Source of the DNA: Bradyrhizobium niftali
GTDB taxonomy: Bacteria; Pseudomonadota; Alphaproteobacteria; Rhizobiales; Xanthobacteraceae
Assembly (NCBI RefSeq): GCF_004571025.1
Contig: NZ_SPQT01000042.1
Span: forward strand, 1-54,519
DNA: 54,519 bases
Direction: 5' to 3'
Part shown: positions 15,279-22,963 of the stretch, one piece after another
How the letters are laid out: each line of letters starts with the position of its first letter
How positions within the stretch are numbered: position 1 is the first letter of the stretch
Notes under the pieces: generated by a model
What the model saw: the letters and a program-made list of their open reading frames with translations, nothing else
Database searches by the model: none
Told to the model about the DNA's origin: nothing
Program-made: the position numbers and the translations under genes

Positions 15279-15812
15279 CTATTTCAGCTCGGCCGCGACA
15301 TGCTCGGCGTGCTGCTGATGGCCCTGGAATATCTTCAAACCGGTCTGCAACAGGCTCTTCAGCTCCGCATTGCTGGCAGAGGGAATGAGCTGGCTTTCCA
15401 GCGCACCGTTGACCGCCTTGTGATAGGCGACCTCGTTGGCGACATAAGCCCTGTCGAAGGCTGCGCCGTCGAGCTTGTCGAGTTCGGCAAGCTTGTCGCT
15501 CGCCTGCTTCGACAGCGTGCGGCTGGTGTCGTTGTCCTCGGGCGTGACGTTCAGCTTCTTGACCAGCGCGAGCGCCTGCTTGTTGACCGCCTCGTGGTCG
15601 CGCAGCATGTCCTCGGCGAACGCCTTGACGTCCTTGTTCTTGGCCTTTTTCTGCGCCTGCTTGGCCGCGTTGATGTCGATCACGCCCGCGGTGTAGGCGA
15701 TGTGGGCGATCTGCGGATCGGTGGGCTTGTCGGCTGCGCTGGCGCCCCCAAGCAGCGCGGGACTCGACAACAGAATTGCCGCGGCGAGCGCCGCGCTCCG
15801 TCGGGTGAACAT
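15279..15812 (-). CDS. DUF4142 exported protein
   Basis: A 177-residue protein with a signal peptide (MFTRRSAALAAAILLSSPALLGGASAAD) followed by a helical DUF4142 domain (PF13628), a ferritin-like four-helix fold of unknown function. Landmarks are PQIAHIAYTAGVIDINAAKQA, KAFAEDMLRDHEAVNKQALAL, FDRAYVANEVAYHKAVNGALE and GHQQHAEHVAAEL. Start ATG 15812 is chosen because upstream residues look unlike a signal peptide. It lies between a sigma-factor gene and a cupredoxin gene on the same strand; an envelope-stress or redox role is an inference only. Confidence 0.85.
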   Translation of the reverse strand: MFTRRSAALAAAILLSSPALLGGASAADKPTDPQIAHIAYTAGVIDINAAKQAQKKAKNKDVKAFAEDMLRDHEAVNKQALALVKKLNVTPEDNDTSRTLSKQASDKLAELDKLDGAAFDRAYVANEVAYHKAVNGALESQLIPSASNAELKSLLQTGLKIFQGHQQHAEHVAAELK

Positions 15813-15899
15813 GTTTGACACTCCTGTGCTGCCGGACGGTTGCCGGCGTCGCTTCACAGGCATTGGATGGGATTTTCGCGCAAACGTTCCCGAAAAATT

Positions 15900-16589
15900 T
15901 CAGCAGCCGCTGCCGAGCCGCTTCAGCACTGATACGGTCAGCCGCTCGCAGCGCCACCCGGCGAACGGGAACGCATCCATCACCACCGGACCGATCTCCT
16001 TCTCGACGTTCTCGCGCAGCATGGTGCGCGCACGGTGCAGCCGCGTCTTCACGGTCTCGGGCTTGACGCCGAGCAGATCGGCGGTCTCCTCGATGTTCAT
16101 CCCCTCCATGACGCGCGCGACGAAGACCATGCGGAAGACATCCGGCAGTTCGTCGATTGCGCGTTCGACGACGCGCTGGATTTCACGTTGGGCCATTGTC
16201 CTTTCCGGATCGCCTGCGGGAGAAACGGGAAATCTTATGATCTGCGCCTCGAGCGCCTCTTCCGGCAGCGCGCCGAGCTCGACATGCGGCCTGCGGCTTC
16301 GCGCCCGGCCAAGCGCCTCGTTGATGGCAATGCGCGACAGCCAGGTCGACAGCCCGGACTCGCCGCGAAAGCCGTCGAGATGGGTGAAGGCCCGGACATA
16401 GGTCTCCTGCACCACGTCCTCGGCTTCGCTGTCGTTGCGCAGGATACCGCGCGCAAGACGGTAGAGCCTGCGGTTGTTGGCCTGCATGATCTCGCGCAGC
16501 GCGGCCTCGTCACGGCCCCGCGCGCGGTCGACAAGTTCGGCTTCCGATGCTCTGGCGCCGGCGGACAGGCCGGCTGCGGTCCGCTGCAT
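15900..16589 (-). CDS. RNA polymerase sigma factor, sigma-70 (ECF-type)
   Basis: A 229-residue sigma factor. Region 2 covers about residues 35-105 (ILRNDSEAEDVVQETYVRAFTHL then GESGLSTWLSRIAINEALGRARSRR). Region 4 is about 145-200 (IDELPDVFRMVFVARVMEGMNIEETADLLGVKPETVKTRLHRARTML). It directs RNA polymerase to a specific promoter set. No anti-sigma factor gene is adjacent. A Cys-rich end (GWRCERLTVSVLKRLGSGC) follows region 4 and may be regulatory. Start ATG 16589 (MQRTAAG) has the best match. The DUF4142 and cupredoxin genes follow on the same strand and could be targets. Confidence 0.88.
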   Translation of the reverse strand: MQRTAAGLSAGARASEAELVDRARGRDEAALREIMQANNRRLYRLARGILRNDSEAEDVVQETYVRAFTHLDGFRGESGLSTWLSRIAINEALGRARSRRPHVELGALPEEALEAQIIRFPVSPAGDPERTMAQREIQRVVERAIDELPDVFRMVFVARVMEGMNIEETADLLGVKPETVKTRLHRARTMLRENVEKEIGPVVMDAFPFAGWRCERLTVSVLKRLGSGC

Positions 16590-16695
16590 GGTGGTCACCT
16601 GTTTCCATTCGTTCCGGACATTGGATGCAGGCGCGGGGAGAAGGTTCCCGATTTTCTTACCTTCCCCGCCGGGGTCCCTCCAGGGAGGGTAAGAG

Positions 16696-17565
16696 CTAGT
16701 CCGTCTCGATCGGCAGTGCCGGATCTCTCGCCCATTCGCCCATGGAGGCATCGTACAGCGTCAGCTTGTCGTAGCCGAGCTGCGTCAGCATGAGCAGGTC
16801 GATCGTCGCCGAGATGCCGCCGCCGCAATAGCAGATCACGGTCTTGTCGCGCGTAACGCCCTGGGCCGCGAATTTCGCTTCGGCATCGGCAAGCGTCGTC
16901 AGCGTCTTATCGGCATTGGCAAGCGTCGCGGCGGGAACGTTGACGCTGCCGGGCACGCGGCCGGGCCGGCCGTAGCGGCTCGGCTCAAGTCCTTGATGGA
17001 ATTGCGGCCCGAGCGCATTGACGATCACGGTCGAGGGATCGCCGATCCGCGCCTTCACAGTGGTCTTGTCGACGAAGAAGCCCGCGCGCGGCGTCGCCTC
17101 GAAGCTCGTGGCGGGATAGCCCTTCGGCGCGCCCGTCTCGACCGGCCGCCCCTCGTCCTTCCATTTGTCAAAACCGCCGTCGAGCACCAGTGCATCGACG
17201 CCGAGCGAGCGCAGCATCCACCAGAACCGTGTCGACCACATCATCGTGCCGATGCTGTAAAGCACGATGGTCTTGGATGCGTCAGCGCCGTGGCGGCCGA
17301 AGGCGGCCTCTAGCTGGGGCACGCCAGCCATCATGAAGAGCGGCCCTGCGGAGGTGTCGGAGAACTCGCCTTGCAGGTCGAGGAAATCGGCGCCGGGAAT
17401 GTGCCCGGCCGCGAAGGTCTTGTCGCCGGGCACCGCGCGATAGGGCACGTCGCTGCCGGGCGGCACGGGTTCGTTATAGGTCGTGCAATCGTAGAGGCGG
17501 AGGGCGGGATCGCCGAGGATGGCGGCGAGTTGCGCGGTGGTGATGAGGGGTGCCGGTTGGGACAT
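16696..17565 (-). CDS. sseA: Thiosulfate/3-mercaptopyruvate sulfurtransferase (SseA-like)
   Basis: A 289-residue protein with two rhodanese domains. The inactive N-terminal domain covers about residues 10-145 (RLYDCTTY, GHIPGADFLDL) and the active C-terminal one about 165-285. The catalytic loop is CYCGGGISAT, with the second cysteine as nucleophile. Loops in characterised enzymes are CGSGVTA (mercaptopyruvate type) or CRKGVTA (thiosulfate type); this CGGGISA variant leaves the substrate open. It transfers a sulfane sulfur to a thiol acceptor. It lies about 106 bases upstream of the sigma-factor gene on the same strand. Confidence 0.88.
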   Translation of the reverse strand: MSQPAPLITTAQLAAILGDPALRLYDCTTYNEPVPPGSDVPYRAVPGDKTFAAGHIPGADFLDLQGEFSDTSAGPLFMMAGVPQLEAAFGRHGADASKTIVLYSIGTMMWSTRFWWMLRSLGVDALVLDGGFDKWKDEGRPVETGAPKGYPATSFEATPRAGFFVDKTTVKARIGDPSTVIVNALGPQFHQGLEPSRYGRPGRVPGSVNVPAATLANADKTLTTLADAEAKFAAQGVTRDKTVICYCGGGISATIDLLMLTQLGYDKLTLYDASMGEWARDPALPIETD

Positions 17566-17609
17566 CAGACTGCTCTCCCGTTCGAGAGGAAGTGTAGGCC
17601 TCTCCCCTT

Positions 17610-17686
17610 GTCATTGCGAGCGCAGCGAAGCAATCCAGACTGCCACCGCGGAGGGATCTGGATTGCTTCGCTGCGCTCGCAATGAC
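17610..17686. repeat. Palindromic repeat, family GTCATTGCGAGCGCAGCGAAG
   Basis: A perfect 30-base arm at 17610-17639 is inverted at 17657-17686 with a 17-base spacer. The identical arms recur at 43291-43320 and 43339-43368 with an 18-base spacer. This dispersed palindrome sits between the sulfurtransferase and dihydroorotase genes. Confidence 0.9.
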
Positions 17687-17723
17687 GGGTGGGGAGGCTG
17701 TGTGTGTCCCCACAACACATCGG

Positions 17724-19058
17724 TTACTGCTTCAGCGTCTCCAGAAACCGCACCGGCTCGCCTTGCGATGGCGTCACCAGTTCGCCCTGCCACATCACGC
17801 GGCGGCCGCGGATGAAGGTGCCGACGGGCCAGCCGGTGACGCGGACGCCATCGTAAGGGGTCCAGCCGGCCTTGGACGCCACCCATTTGTTGGTGATGGT
17901 TTCGCCGCGCTTCAAGTCGACGATGGTGAAGTCAGCGTCGTAGCCCGCGGCGATGCGGCCCTTGCAGGCCATGTTGTAAAGACGCGCGGGGCCGGCACTG
18001 GTGAGATCGACAAACCGCGCCAGCGACAGGCGGCCGGCATTGACGTGGTCGAGCATCAGCGGCACCAGCGTCTGCACGCCGGTCATGCCGGAGGGCGAAG
18101 CGGGATAGGTCTTCTGCTTTTCTTCCAGCGTGTGCGGAGCGTGGTCGGAGCCGAGCACGTCGATGATGCCCTGCTCGATGCCGCGCCAGATGCCGGCGCG
18201 GTGATCGGCGCCGCGCACCGGCGGGTTCATCTGCGCCAGCGTGCCGAGCCGCTCGTAGCATTCGGGCGCGACCAGCGTGAGGTGATGCGGCGTCGCCTCG
18301 CAGGAGGCGACGTCCTTGTGGTCGCGCAGGAACTCGATCTCTTCCTTGGTCGAGATGTGCAGCACGTGGATGCGCTTGCCCGTCTCATGCGCGAGCTTGA
18401 CCAGGCGCTGCGTCGCCATCAGCGCCGCGGTCTCGTCGCGCCAGACCGGATGCGAGCGGGGATCGCCCTCGATACGCAGCGGCTTGCGCTCGTTGAGGCG
18501 GTATTCGTCCTCGGCATGGAACGCGGCGCGGCGGCGGATCACCTGGAAGATGCGGCGCAGGCTCTCGTCGTCCTCCACCAGCAGCGCGCCGGTCGAGGAG
18601 CCGATGAACACCTTGACGCCGGCGCAGCCCGGCGCGCGCTCCAGCACCGGCAGGTCCTGTACGTTCTCGCGGGTGCCGCCGATGAAGAAGGCGAAGTCGC
18701 AATGCATGCGGTGATGGGCGCGCTTCACCTTGTCGGTAAAGGCGGCCTCCGTCACGGTGAGCGGCGATGTGTTCGGCATCTCGAACACGGCGGTGACGCC
18801 GCCCATCACGGCGCTGCGCGATCCGGTCTCGAGGTCTTCCTTCTGCTCCAGCCCGGGCTCGCGGAAATGCACCTGAGTGTCCATCACGCCAGGCAGGATG
18901 TGCAGGCCCTTGCAGTCGATCACGTCGGCGGCGGAGGCTTGCGACAGCGTGCCGATCTCGGCGATGCGGCCGCCCGCAATGCCGATGTCGCGCAGCCCCT
19001 CGCCGTCCTGGTTGACGACGGTGCCGCCCCTGAGGATCACATCGAAACGCTGAGTCAT
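17724..19058 (-). CDS. pyrC: Dihydroorotase, class I (allantoinase-like group)
   Basis: A 444-residue amidohydrolase that closes carbamoyl aspartate to dihydroorotate in pyrimidine synthesis. The metal-site motifs are visible: DTQVHFREPG, the lysine in GVKVFIGSS (usually carboxylated), RIHVLHISTKEE, EATPHHLTL and GSDHAPHTLEEK. The first histidine of the usual DxHxH is a glutamine here (DTQVHF), which is seen in part of the family. ADFTIVDL near the end is the small-domain strand. It is read from the minus strand, divergent from the ygfZ-like gene at 19160. Confidence 0.85.
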   Translation of the reverse strand: MTQRFDVILRGGTVVNQDGEGLRDIGIAGGRIAEIGTLSQASAADVIDCKGLHILPGVMDTQVHFREPGLEQKEDLETGSRSAVMGGVTAVFEMPNTSPLTVTEAAFTDKVKRAHHRMHCDFAFFIGGTRENVQDLPVLERAPGCAGVKVFIGSSTGALLVEDDESLRRIFQVIRRRAAFHAEDEYRLNERKPLRIEGDPRSHPVWRDETAALMATQRLVKLAHETGKRIHVLHISTKEEIEFLRDHKDVASCEATPHHLTLVAPECYERLGTLAQMNPPVRGADHRAGIWRGIEQGIIDVLGSDHAPHTLEEKQKTYPASPSGMTGVQTLVPLMLDHVNAGRLSLARFVDLTSAGPARLYNMACKGRIAAGYDADFTIVDLKRGETITNKWVASKAGWTPYDGVRVTGWPVGTFIRGRRVMWQGELVTPSQGEPVRFLETLKQ

Positions 19059-19159
19059 GGCTGAAGGCCCCTCTCATCCCCAAGCGCAGGGCTCGAGGTC
19101 TTGTCGTTTATGCGCTGCGGGCTTACGTTCCGGAGCAACATGTCGCAAGAGATTTTCGC

Positions 19160-20041
19160 ATGAAATCAGCGTTTCTTCCCGACCGGGGCGTGGTCAAGGT
19201 CGCGGGCGAGGATGCGCGCAACTTCCTCAACGGCCTCGTCACGACCGACCTCGACAGGCTCAAGCCGGGCCTGGGGCGATTCGGGGCGCTGCTGACGCCG
19301 CAGGGCAAGATCATCGTCGATTTCCTGATCACGGAGGCGCCGGCCGGCCACGGCGGCGGGTTCCTGATCGATTGCCCCAAGGCGCTGGCCGATGGCCTCG
19401 CCACCAAGCTGAAATTCTACAAGCTGCGCGCCAAGGTCACGGTGGAAAACCTCTCCGACGATCTCGGCGTGCTCGCGGCCTGGGGCGGCGCGCTCGCGGC
19501 CCAGCCGGATCTTGCCTTTGCCGATCCGCGCCATGACGAGCTCGGCTACCGCATCCTGATTCCCGAGGATCTCAAGCAGAAGCTGTCCGACCTCATCGGC
19601 GCCGAGCTGGTCGATGCGGCCACCTATGAGGCCCATCGCATCGCGCTCGGCGTGCCGCGCGGCGGGCTCGACTTCATGTACAGCGATGCGTTCCCGCACG
19701 AGACCAATATGGACCGCCTTGCCGGCGTCGATTTCGACAAGGGTTGCTATGTCGGCCAGGAGGTCGTCTCGCGCATGCAGCATCGCGGCACCGCGCGCAC
19801 CCGCAGCGTCAAGGTGCTGCTCGATGACATCTCGCCGGAAGTCGGCGTCAGCGTGTTGGCCGGCGACAAGCCGGTCGGCACCATGGGCTCGTCGGCGCGC
19901 GGCAAAGGCATCGCGCTGGTGCGCATCGACCGCGTCGCCGACGCGCTCGATGCCGGCCAGCCGCTCACCGCCGGCGGCCTTGCCTTGACGCTCGCCGAAC
20001 CTGACGTCGTGCGCATTCCAGCCAAGCAGCCCACCGCATGA
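19160..20041 (+). CDS. ygfZ: YgfZ/GcvT-like folate-binding protein (iron-sulfur cluster assembly)
   Basis: A 293-residue protein related to the T-protein of the glycine cleavage system. The signature K-G-C-Y-V-G-Q-E is at about residues 193-200, followed by VVSRMQHRGTARTR. The N-terminus carries NFLNGLVTTDLDRL. YgfZ helps the maintenance of a subset of iron-sulfur proteins and binds tetrahydrofolate. It opens a run of three overlapping genes: its stop overlaps the Tag start (ATGA). Confidence 0.88.
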   Translation: MKSAFLPDRGVVKVAGEDARNFLNGLVTTDLDRLKPGLGRFGALLTPQGKIIVDFLITEAPAGHGGGFLIDCPKALADGLATKLKFYKLRAKVTVENLSDDLGVLAAWGGALAAQPDLAFADPRHDELGYRILIPEDLKQKLSDLIGAELVDAATYEAHRIALGVPRGGLDFMYSDAFPHETNMDRLAGVDFDKGCYVGQEVVSRMQHRGTARTRSVKVLLDDISPEVGVSVLAGDKPVGTMGSSARGKGIALVRIDRVADALDAGQPLTAGGLALTLAEPDVVRIPAKQPTA

Positions 20042-20664
20042 GCCGCGCCCCTCGCCTGCATCCCGACGGCCTGACCCGCTGCCCCTGGCCGGGTGAAGAT
20101 CCGCTCTATGTCGCCTATCACGACACCGAATGGGGCGTGCCTGAGTATGACGACCGCGCGCTCTACGAGAAGCTGATCCTCGATGGCTTTCAGGCCGGCC
20201 TGTCCTGGATCACGATCCTGCGCAAGCGCGACAATTTCCGCAAAGCCTTCGACGATTTCCAGCCGGAGAAGATCGCGCGCTACAATGCCAAGAAGGTGCA
20301 CGCGCTGATGAACGATGCCGGCATCGTGCGCAACCGCGCCAAGATCGACGGCGCTATCCTGAGCGCGAAGTCCTATCTGGATATCATGGAGAAGGGGCCG
20401 GGCTTCTCGAAGCTGCTGTGGGACTTCATGGACGGAAGGCCCAAGGTCAACAACTTCAAGACCACGGCGAGCGTGCCGGCCTCGACGCCGCTGTCGGTGC
20501 AGATCTCCAAGGAGCTGTCCTCGCGCGGCTTCAAGTTCGTCGGCCCGACCATCGTCTATGCCTTCATGCAGGCGACCGGCATGGTCAACGACCATCTCGT
20601 CGACTGTCATTGTCACGCAAGCTGCGGCAAGACGCAGCGCAAGCCGCGCCTCAAGGTCAAATGA
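20038..20664 (+). CDS. tag: DNA-3-methyladenine glycosylase I (Tag)
   Basis: A 208-residue base-excision enzyme that removes 3-methyladenine from alkylated DNA. Visible features are RCPWPGEDPLYVAYHDTEWGVPEYDD near residues 14-40, ILDGFQAGLSWITILRKRDNFRKAF, and the zinc ligands Cys15, His28 and a C-terminal cluster in DCHCHASCGK. The Glu in HDTEWG is the substrate-contacting residue in the family. ATG 20038 overlaps the preceding stop by 4 bases (ATGA), so translational coupling is likely. Confidence 0.92.
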   Translation: MSRAPRLHPDGLTRCPWPGEDPLYVAYHDTEWGVPEYDDRALYEKLILDGFQAGLSWITILRKRDNFRKAFDDFQPEKIARYNAKKVHALMNDAGIVRNRAKIDGAILSAKSYLDIMEKGPGFSKLLWDFMDGRPKVNNFKTTASVPASTPLSVQISKELSSRGFKFVGPTIVYAFMQATGMVNDHLVDCHCHASCGKTQRKPRLKVK

Positions 20665-21275
20665 CGGCGAAGAAGTCGGCACACGGCGCGGAGTCCCGCG
20701 CCTGGCAGCGCATGCTGTCGGGCCGGCGGCTCGATCTGCTCGATCCCTCGCCGCTCGACGTCGAGATCGCCGACATCGCCCATGGGCTGGCGCGCGTGGC
20801 GCGCTGGAACGGGCAGACGACAGGCGCGCACATCTTCTCGGTCGCACAGCATACGCTGCTGGTGGAGACCGTGATGCGGCACGAAACGCCGCGCGTCGAC
20901 CAGCGCGTGCGGCTCGCAGCGCTGCTGCACGACGCGCCCGAATACGTGATCGGCGACATGATCTCGCCGTTCAAGGCCGTGCTCGACGGCCACTACAAGG
21001 CGGTCGAGAAGCGCCTGCTCGGCGCCATCCACATCCGCTTCGGCCTGCCGCCGGTGCTGCCCGACGAGATCACGCTGGCCATCAAGGCCGCCGATCGCGG
21101 CGCGGCCTACCTCGAGGCGACCGAGCTTGCCGGCTTCAGCGATGCCGAGGCGAGGCGCCTGTTCGGCAAGGATCCCGGCCTGCCCGACAGCGTCCGGCGC
21201 GACTATCTCACGCCCTGGACGGCGGCGCGGGCCGAGAAGCAGTTCCTGGAGCGGTTTGGCGCGGTGTTTGCGTAG
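20661..21275 (+). CDS. HD-domain hydrolase (YfbR-like)
   Basis: A 204-residue HD-type metal phosphohydrolase, most like 5'-deoxynucleotidase YfbR and relatives. HD motif residues are His in IFSVAQHTLL, His-Asp in ALLHDAPEYVIGD and Asp in AIKAADRGAAY. The substrate is uncertain. ATG 20661 overlaps the Tag stop by 4 bases, and the gene therefore completes a translationally coupled trio with ygfZ and tag. Confidence 0.82.
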   Translation: MTAKKSAHGAESRAWQRMLSGRRLDLLDPSPLDVEIADIAHGLARVARWNGQTTGAHIFSVAQHTLLVETVMRHETPRVDQRVRLAALLHDAPEYVIGDMISPFKAVLDGHYKAVEKRLLGAIHIRFGLPPVLPDEITLAIKAADRGAAYLEATELAGFSDAEARRLFGKDPGLPDSVRRDYLTPWTAARAEKQFLERFGAVFA

Positions 21276-21287
21276 CATCATCCCTTC

Positions 21288-21383
21288 GTAGAGTGGGCAA
21301 AGCGAAGCGTGCCCACCACCAAGGCGAGATGAGCGCAGTTGCGAAATGGTGGGCACGGCGCGATGCGCCTTTGCCCACCCTAC
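21288..21383. repeat. Palindromic repeat, family GTAGAGTGGGCAAAGCG
   Basis: An arm at 21288-21318 (GTGGGCAAAGCGAAGCG and GCCCACCA) is inverted at 21347-21383 with some differences. Arms have internal hairpins around GGGCA/TGCCC. It separates the HD gene from the phosphatase gene, which could still be co-transcribed by read-through. Confidence 0.75.
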
Positions 21384-21418
21384 CAGCGCTCGCTATAATC
21401 GCGGCAAAAAGGTCCGCC

Positions 21419-21925
21419 ATGATCCACGTCTGTTCCCTTGCCGCGCTTCCCGAAACCGTCCGCCTCACCAAGGCCAGCCATGTGCTGACCGTGATGGCCA
21501 ATGTCGAGCAGGTGGCGCGGCCGGTGTCGGTGCTGCCGGCCAACCATCTCAAGGTGTCGATGGACGACATCACCGAGGAGATGGACGGCTTTGTCGCCCC
21601 ATCGGAGACGCATATCGACCAGGTGCTGAACTTCGTGCGCGGCTGGGACCGCAGCGCGCCGCTGGTGGTGCATTGCTACGCCGGCATCAGCCGCTCCACC
21701 GCGAGCGCCTTCGCCGCCGTCTGTGCCCTCAATCCGCATCGCGACGAGATCGAGATCGCGAAGAAGATCCGCGCGGCCTCGCCGATCGCATCGCCGAACC
21801 GGCGCATCGTCAGCCTCGCCGACCGCGCGCTGGGACGCGAGGGCCGCATGCTGCGCGCGCTCGACGAGATGGGCCCGGGCGCGATGATGGTCGAGGGCCG
21901 CCCCTTCGTGATCGAGCTCGAATGA
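21419..21925 (+). CDS. Tyrosine-phosphatase-like protein (HCxxGxxRS family)
   Basis: A 168-residue protein with the phosphatase P-loop HCYAGISRSTAS, which has the cysteine nucleophile and arginine of the HCx5R motif. A candidate general-acid aspartate lies in SMDDITEEMDG. The C-terminus, ASPNRRIVSLADRALGREGRML, is conserved in rhizobial members. The target (protein or other phosphoester) is unknown. It lies 20 bases before the NadQ/NrtR-like regulator gene on the same strand, so the two could be co-transcribed. Confidence 0.85.
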   Translation: MIHVCSLAALPETVRLTKASHVLTVMANVEQVARPVSVLPANHLKVSMDDITEEMDGFVAPSETHIDQVLNFVRGWDRSAPLVVHCYAGISRSTASAFAAVCALNPHRDEIEIAKKIRAASPIASPNRRIVSLADRALGREGRMLRALDEMGPGAMMVEGRPFVIELE

Positions 21926-21944
21926 CAGCAGCGAAGTCGGCCGC

Positions 21945-22913
21945 ATGAGCGAGACGCTGCTCACGCCGATCGAGATCGGCCTGACCGCCGCGATCGTCGC
22001 GATCGAGGACCACGAGCCGCTGATCCTCACCGCGCGCGGCAGCGACGGGCTGGCCGGCCTGCCGTTCGGCCCTTTCGATGCGCTGAGCCATCGCACCTTC
22101 GAGATCGGCCTTCGTGCCTGGGTCGAGGAACAGGCGGGCTTGCGGCTCGGCTATGTCGAGCAGCTCTACACGTTCGGCGATCGCGGCCGTCATGCGGAGG
22201 CCGGCGACACCGGCGCGCACATGGTGTCGATCGGCTATCTCGCGCTCACCCGCGCCGTCGACGGCGAACTCGCAGCGACCGGAGCGAGCTTCGAGCCGTG
22301 GTATCGCTTCCTCCCCTGGGAGGACTGGCGCGAGGAGCCGCCCGCGATCATCGCCCGCGACATCATCCCGGCGCTGACGATCTGGGCGGAACAGGAGACG
22401 CCGGAGACGACGCGGGCATTGCCGCGCAGGGATCGCGTGCGATTCTATTTCGGCCTCGACGGCGCGCCCTGGGACGAGGAGCGCGTGCTCGACCGCTACG
22501 AGCTGCTCTATGAGGCCGGGCTGATCGAGGAGGCGCGGCGCGATGGCCGCCCTGCGGCATTAGCGCGCAAGGCGCTTCCCGCACTCGGCACATCCATGCG
22601 GTTCGACCATCGCCGGATCCTCGCCACCGCGATCGCGCGGCTGCGCGCAAAATTGAAGTATCGTCCTGTGGTGTTTGAACTTTTGCCCGCCGAGTTCACA
22701 CTCACCGAATTGCAGCATACGGTGGAGGCAATCTCCGGCCGACACCTGCACAAGCAGAATTTCCGCCGCCTGGTCGAAACGGAAGCCCTGGTCGAACCGA
22801 CCGGCGTGATGTCGACACAGACCGGCGGACGGCCGGCGGCGCTCTACCGCTTCCGCCGCGACGTGCTCCAGGAGCGGCCCGCGCCGGGCTTGCGCATGCG
22901 CTCCCGGCGCTAG
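21945..22913 (+). CDS. nadQ: Nudix-like transcriptional regulator of NAD metabolism (NadQ/NrtR type)
   Basis: A 322-residue protein with an N-terminal Nudix-fold domain (about 10-160: VAIEDHEPLILTAR, LSHRTFEIGLRAWVEEQAGLRLGYVEQLYTFGDRG) that lacks a complete catalytic Nudix box, and a C-terminal winged helix (about 235-305: FELLPAEFTLTELQHTVEAISG, HKQNFRRLVE, TGGRPAALYRFRRD). This arrangement matches the NrtR/NadQ regulators; I recall the alphaproteobacterial group, called NadQ, being linked to nadABC control. The nadABC operon at 37402-41192 carries palindromes suited to a regulator. The ligand and exact regulon are inferred, not seen. Confidence 0.7.
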   Translation: MSETLLTPIEIGLTAAIVAIEDHEPLILTARGSDGLAGLPFGPFDALSHRTFEIGLRAWVEEQAGLRLGYVEQLYTFGDRGRHAEAGDTGAHMVSIGYLALTRAVDGELAATGASFEPWYRFLPWEDWREEPPAIIARDIIPALTIWAEQETPETTRALPRRDRVRFYFGLDGAPWDEERVLDRYELLYEAGLIEEARRDGRPAALARKALPALGTSMRFDHRRILATAIARLRAKLKYRPVVFELLPAEFTLTELQHTVEAISGRHLHKQNFRRLVETEALVEPTGVMSTQTGGRPAALYRFRRDVLQERPAPGLRMRSRR

Positions 22914-22963
22914 ATACGATATTTGCGCGATCGGCCCCTGCCCGCCGGTTGCCTGGAGGCTTC

